From assembly GCF_003633685.1 (NCBI RefSeq), contig NZ_RBKT01000001.1, forward strand, positions 1,984,001 through 2,048,000: a stretch of DNA of 64,000 bases. The letters run 5' to 3'. Source of the stretch: Micromonospora pisi. GTDB lineage: Bacteria; Actinomycetota; Actinomycetes; Mycobacteriales; Micromonosporaceae. Position numbers and translations under genes: made by a program. Each line of letters begins with the position of its first letter. The stretch's first letter is position 1. Below, in pieces: positions 61,797 through 64,000 of the stretch. The notes under the pieces were generated by a model. That model did not search any database and had not been told where the DNA came from. It saw only the letters and a program-made list of their open reading frames with translations.

Positions 61797-62048
61797 TCAG
61801 CGGGTCCAGAGGATGAAACGCTCGTACAGCTTGGCCGGCGACTCCCCGCGCAGCTCCCGGGCCGCCGACACCAACTGCTCCCCCATGTACATCGCCATGC
61901 CCACCCTGTCGCCGTGGAACGACGCCCTGACCTCCTCGCGGGCCGGCTCGCACGGCCACGGCTGTCCACAGCGGCCACAGTCCCAGCGGTGGCTGGCGCA
62001 CTTGTGGGTGAGGTCGGCGGCGACCGAGGACGCCGGACGTCGGCTCAC
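61797..62048 (-). CDS. Small cysteine-rich protein, third gene of a coupled cassette
   Basis: An 83-residue protein with a zinc-ribbon-like run near the N-terminus: C17, C24, C27 and C33 in KCASHRWDCGRCGQPWPC. The C-terminal half has MGEQLVSAARELRGESPAKLYERFILWTR. The GTG overlaps the stop of the preceding gene (GTGA). Unknown function; I associate such cassettes with XRE regulators in Micromonosporaceae, though this is memory rather than a search. Confidence 0.72.
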   Translation of the reverse strand: MSRRPASSVAADLTHKCASHRWDCGRCGQPWPCEPAREEVRASFHGDRVGMAMYMGEQLVSAARELRGESPAKLYERFILWTR

Positions 62049-62260
62049 CGCCGGGCCTCCCGCTCGGCGGCCAGCATCTCCGGGTCGGCCACCATCTGGC
62101 GGGCCCAGCTCAGCCGGGCGCACCGTCCACGCCCATACGCCGGGCAGAGTCGGCACTCCTCGCCGCCCTCGTGGGCGGCCAGCGTCACTCGTGCGTTCCC
62201 GAGCATGGCCGGCCACACCGACCGGGGCATGATCGTCAAAGGGTGCCGCTCGGCGCTCAT
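62045..62260 (-). CDS. Small cysteine-containing protein, second gene of a coupled cassette
   Basis: A 71-residue protein with a Cys cluster ECRLCPAYGRGRC (possibly metal-binding) in the middle and an acidic-basic C-terminus. The ATG overlaps the stop of the 51-residue gene (ATGA), and its stop overlaps the next gene. Both junctions argue strongly that the frame is translated. Confidence 0.72.
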   Translation of the reverse strand: MSAERHPLTIMPRSVWPAMLGNARVTLAAHEGGEECRLCPAYGRGRCARLSWARQMVADPEMLAAEREARR

Positions 62261-62412
62261 CGCCGCCGCCTGGTCCATCGGACGACGCCCGCGTTGCGCA
62301 TGATCCGCAGCAGTGGCCATGGCACCGTTTGGCTCCGTGGTTCGTCGGTCCGCCTCGAAGCGGCCGGTAGGACGGGGCGCGGCTCTTCGTCCGCGTCCGT
62401 GCTCTGGGGCAT
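62257..62412 (-). CDS. 51-residue protein, first gene of a coupled cassette
   Basis: A very small protein (MPQSTDADEEPRPVLP..., ending WTRRRR) with an acidic front and a basic tail. The ATG at 62412 is preceded by GGAGG eight bases upstream, and the stop overlaps the next start by four bases. No homologue is recognised. The 229-base gap to the XRE gene holds opposing GTGTGCAC-type motifs near 62482 and 62574, which may be operators. Confidence 0.65.
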   Translation of the reverse strand: MPQSTDADEEPRPVLPAASRRTDEPRSQTVPWPLLRIMRNAGVVRWTRRRR

Positions 62413-62641
62413 CTCACTCACCTCCGTCAGGTGGAGCGCGGGGACGGGTTCGAGCGGGCCGGCCGACCTCGTCTGCGCGCACCGTGTGCACCGGGCGGCA
62501 CATGGACCGGCCGGTGTGATCGGGGGCGTGGCGATCGGGCTTCGAGAGAGGGCCGCCGGATGGCGGATGTGGTGCACACACCCATCGCCGCGCCGTGATC
62601 ACGAGGTTACGGACGGCTAAAAAGATCGGTATTACTCGCGG

Positions 62642-63832
62642 TTATGCCTGAACGTCCGCCCCGACGCGGCGAGCCAAGATACGTAGATCATCCGACATCG
62701 ACCGGTCCCGAGCCCGGCGCACCATCGCCACGACCGCGTCGTGTGCGAGAGGGTTCAGCGTGAATGTCATGGGCGCGGCACGCTCCGCCCGCATGAACGC
62801 GGTCAGCGCCTCCCGGTCGCTACGACCCGAGTGCGCGAGCGCCCGGCCGAGGTCCAGCCAGTACGACTGGTGCCGGATAACCGCGCGCAGTGGACCCGGC
62901 TGGACCTCGCGCGCCACCTCGGCCACACGACCATGCTCGCCCAGTTCGGCTGCGATCGACATCTCCCACAGCTTGACGTTCGTCGGCCCGAAGCACGCCT
63001 GGTTGAACCCCGCCCCGTCAACCGGATCACCGAGGGTTGCCGCTTCTCGGGCCGCCTCGGCAAGGTGCCCGCTCGCGTCGTCGGCTCGACCATCCACCGC
63101 CGACGCGAACGCCGCCGACAGGTGCAGTTGGCCGAGCATCTGCCGCACGTCCGGCGCAGCGGCGGCATTCTGCAGGTCCGCGAGCGCCCGGCCGGCGACC
63201 CGGCCGGCGACACCGGCCGCCTCGATCGGCAACGACTGGACGGTGGCGAACCGGGCCGCCCCGATCCAGGCAGTGTGCCCCGAGGACTCGGCGGCGGCCA
63301 GTGCCACCTTCGCGGCGACCCGCGCCAGGTGGCGGTAGCCGAGATGACGCAGGCACGCCGACGCCTGGTAGCCGACCTGGGCCAGCGCTCGACCACCGTC
63401 GTCGTGACCGGCAGCGGCCAGCAGCAGCGCCGGCAGTGCCCGCGCCATGGCCGCATGGTTTGCCTGGTCCCGAAGATCGGCATTTCGCGCGATCTCGGCG
63501 CCCAACTGTTCGGCGGTCCAGGTCGGGGCGCGGCGCTCCCCCTCCTCGATCTCGATCAGGGCGGACCAGATCGCGGGTACGGCGTCGGCGGCACCTGCCT
63601 TGATCGGGTCCGTCGGGTCGCCCGGCTGGTCGAGCAGGTCGGCGACGGTGACCTGTAGGGCGGCAGCGATACCGATGAGGGTGGCCCGCCGTTCGATGGT
63701 CTTCCGGCCGGCTTCGACCTGTGAGATGTAGGGCTGGGTGACTCCGGCGAGGCCGGCGAGGACGGTCTGGGTCATCCCGCCCCGGCGCAGGCGCCAGTAT
63801 TTGATCCGAGCACCGATCGTGTCCGTGGACAT
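62642..63832 (-). CDS. XRE-family regulator with a TPR-like C-terminal domain
   Basis: A 396-residue protein. Residues 5-68 form an HTH (IKYWRLRRGGMTQTVLAGLAGVTQPYISQVEAGRKTIERR) of the XRE type; the remaining 320 residues are helical with TPR-like sequence (LARVAAKVALAAAESSG, LSAAFASAVDGRADDASGHLAEA). This build is common in streptomycete-like actinobacteria, where such regulators sense small ligands or peptides. The ATG at 63832 follows GGGGAGG. It may control the small cassette downstream. The last 168 bases of the window contain no gene that I can support. Confidence 0.9.
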   Translation of the reverse strand: MSTDTIGARIKYWRLRRGGMTQTVLAGLAGVTQPYISQVEAGRKTIERRATLIGIAAALQVTVADLLDQPGDPTDPIKAGAADAVPAIWSALIEIEEGERRAPTWTAEQLGAEIARNADLRDQANHAAMARALPALLLAAAGHDDGGRALAQVGYQASACLRHLGYRHLARVAAKVALAAAESSGHTAWIGAARFATVQSLPIEAAGVAGRVAGRALADLQNAAAAPDVRQMLGQLHLSAAFASAVDGRADDASGHLAEAAREAATLGDPVDGAGFNQACFGPTNVKLWEMSIAAELGEHGRVAEVAREVQPGPLRAVIRHQSYWLDLGRALAHSGRSDREALTAFMRAERAAPMTFTLNPLAHDAVVAMVRRARDRSMSDDLRILARRVGADVQA

Positions 63833-64000
63833 GGTGTCGCCTCCCCAGGTAGCGGTCTGGGCGGCGGCCTCACCGACCGCTACAACCGGCGGGCCGCCAT
63901 TCCGGACGGTACACGCTCGGAGCGATCGAGAGGTCCCGATCGAGACGCGACCGGCTCGGAGCGTCGTACCCGCATAAGGCGGCTGGAGCCGGGCGTTACG

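Noticed and set aside
63833-64000. Start of another gene at the right edge
   Set aside because: The plus-strand frame there (to 63977) is an opposite-strand shadow beginning in the XRE gene; no ribosome site or protein family is visible.

Overview
This is a high-GC actinobacterial chromosome segment, most likely from a Micromonosporaceae member (Micromonospora or close kin). The evidence is the codon bias, an actinobacterial qcrCAB/ctaCEF respiratory cluster, a GlnR box before glnA, and small palindromic repeats of a type I associate with Micromonospora genomes. The backbone follows the gene order of the Mycobacterium tuberculosis region from trpD/qcr/cta through adoK, cobalamin genes, gcvT, pepB, dlaT, lipB and lipA to glnA1 (recalled Rv2192c to Rv2220). 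Lineage-specific genes are interleaved. No rRNA, tRNA, CRISPR, transposase or phage gene was seen.

Layout. 0-10 kb: a DUF4142 exported protein cut by the window edge, then cytochrome bc1 (qcrC-qcrA-qcrB) and oxidase subunits ctaE, ctaF and ctaC, a CtaG-like protein, a stand-alone receiver protein and trpD. 10-20 kb: a cysteine desulfurase and TusA-like pair, a large C/G-skewed hairpin, a double SnoaL-like protein, adoK, erpA, a MarR/MFS pair, glycerate kinase, nadA and murA. 20-34 kb: DUF3043 and LtrA membrane proteins, a three-gene ABC exporter, a 1604-residue proline-rich TPR/WG-repeat protein, an aldo-keto reductase, a site-2 protease-like peptidase coupled to a 66-aa protein, and a PLP dehydratase followed by an MFS protein. 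34-46.6 kb: a CobU-CobT fusion with cobS, then gcvT, pepA, lpdA and two-lipoyl sucB. 46.6-54 kb: a secreted PHA-depolymerase-like esterase, a MinD/CooC-like ATPase with an SCO5389-family partner behind a Fur/Zur-like site, a polytopic membrane protein, lipB and an archaeal-type AspRS with a T-box leader. 54-64 kb: lipA, an FAD oxidoreductase, DUF4191, a GlxA-type regulator with an isochorismatase, an RDD protein, GlnR-controlled glnA, a coupled cassette of three tiny proteins, and an XRE regulator.

Shared themes are aerobic respiration, iron-sulfur supply and use (desulfurase/TusA, ErpA, QcrA, NadA, LipA), lipoate metabolism (lipB, lipA, sucB, lpdA, gcvT) and cobalamin assembly. The main non-coding signals are six copies of a GGAAGGGGCCC palindrome at gene 3' ends with arm-to-arm covariation, the T-box whose specifier reads as GAC (Asp), the GlnR box, and the long hairpin with G-runs near 11.2-11.4 kb. 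QcrC shows an apparent one-base frameshift near its N-terminus.
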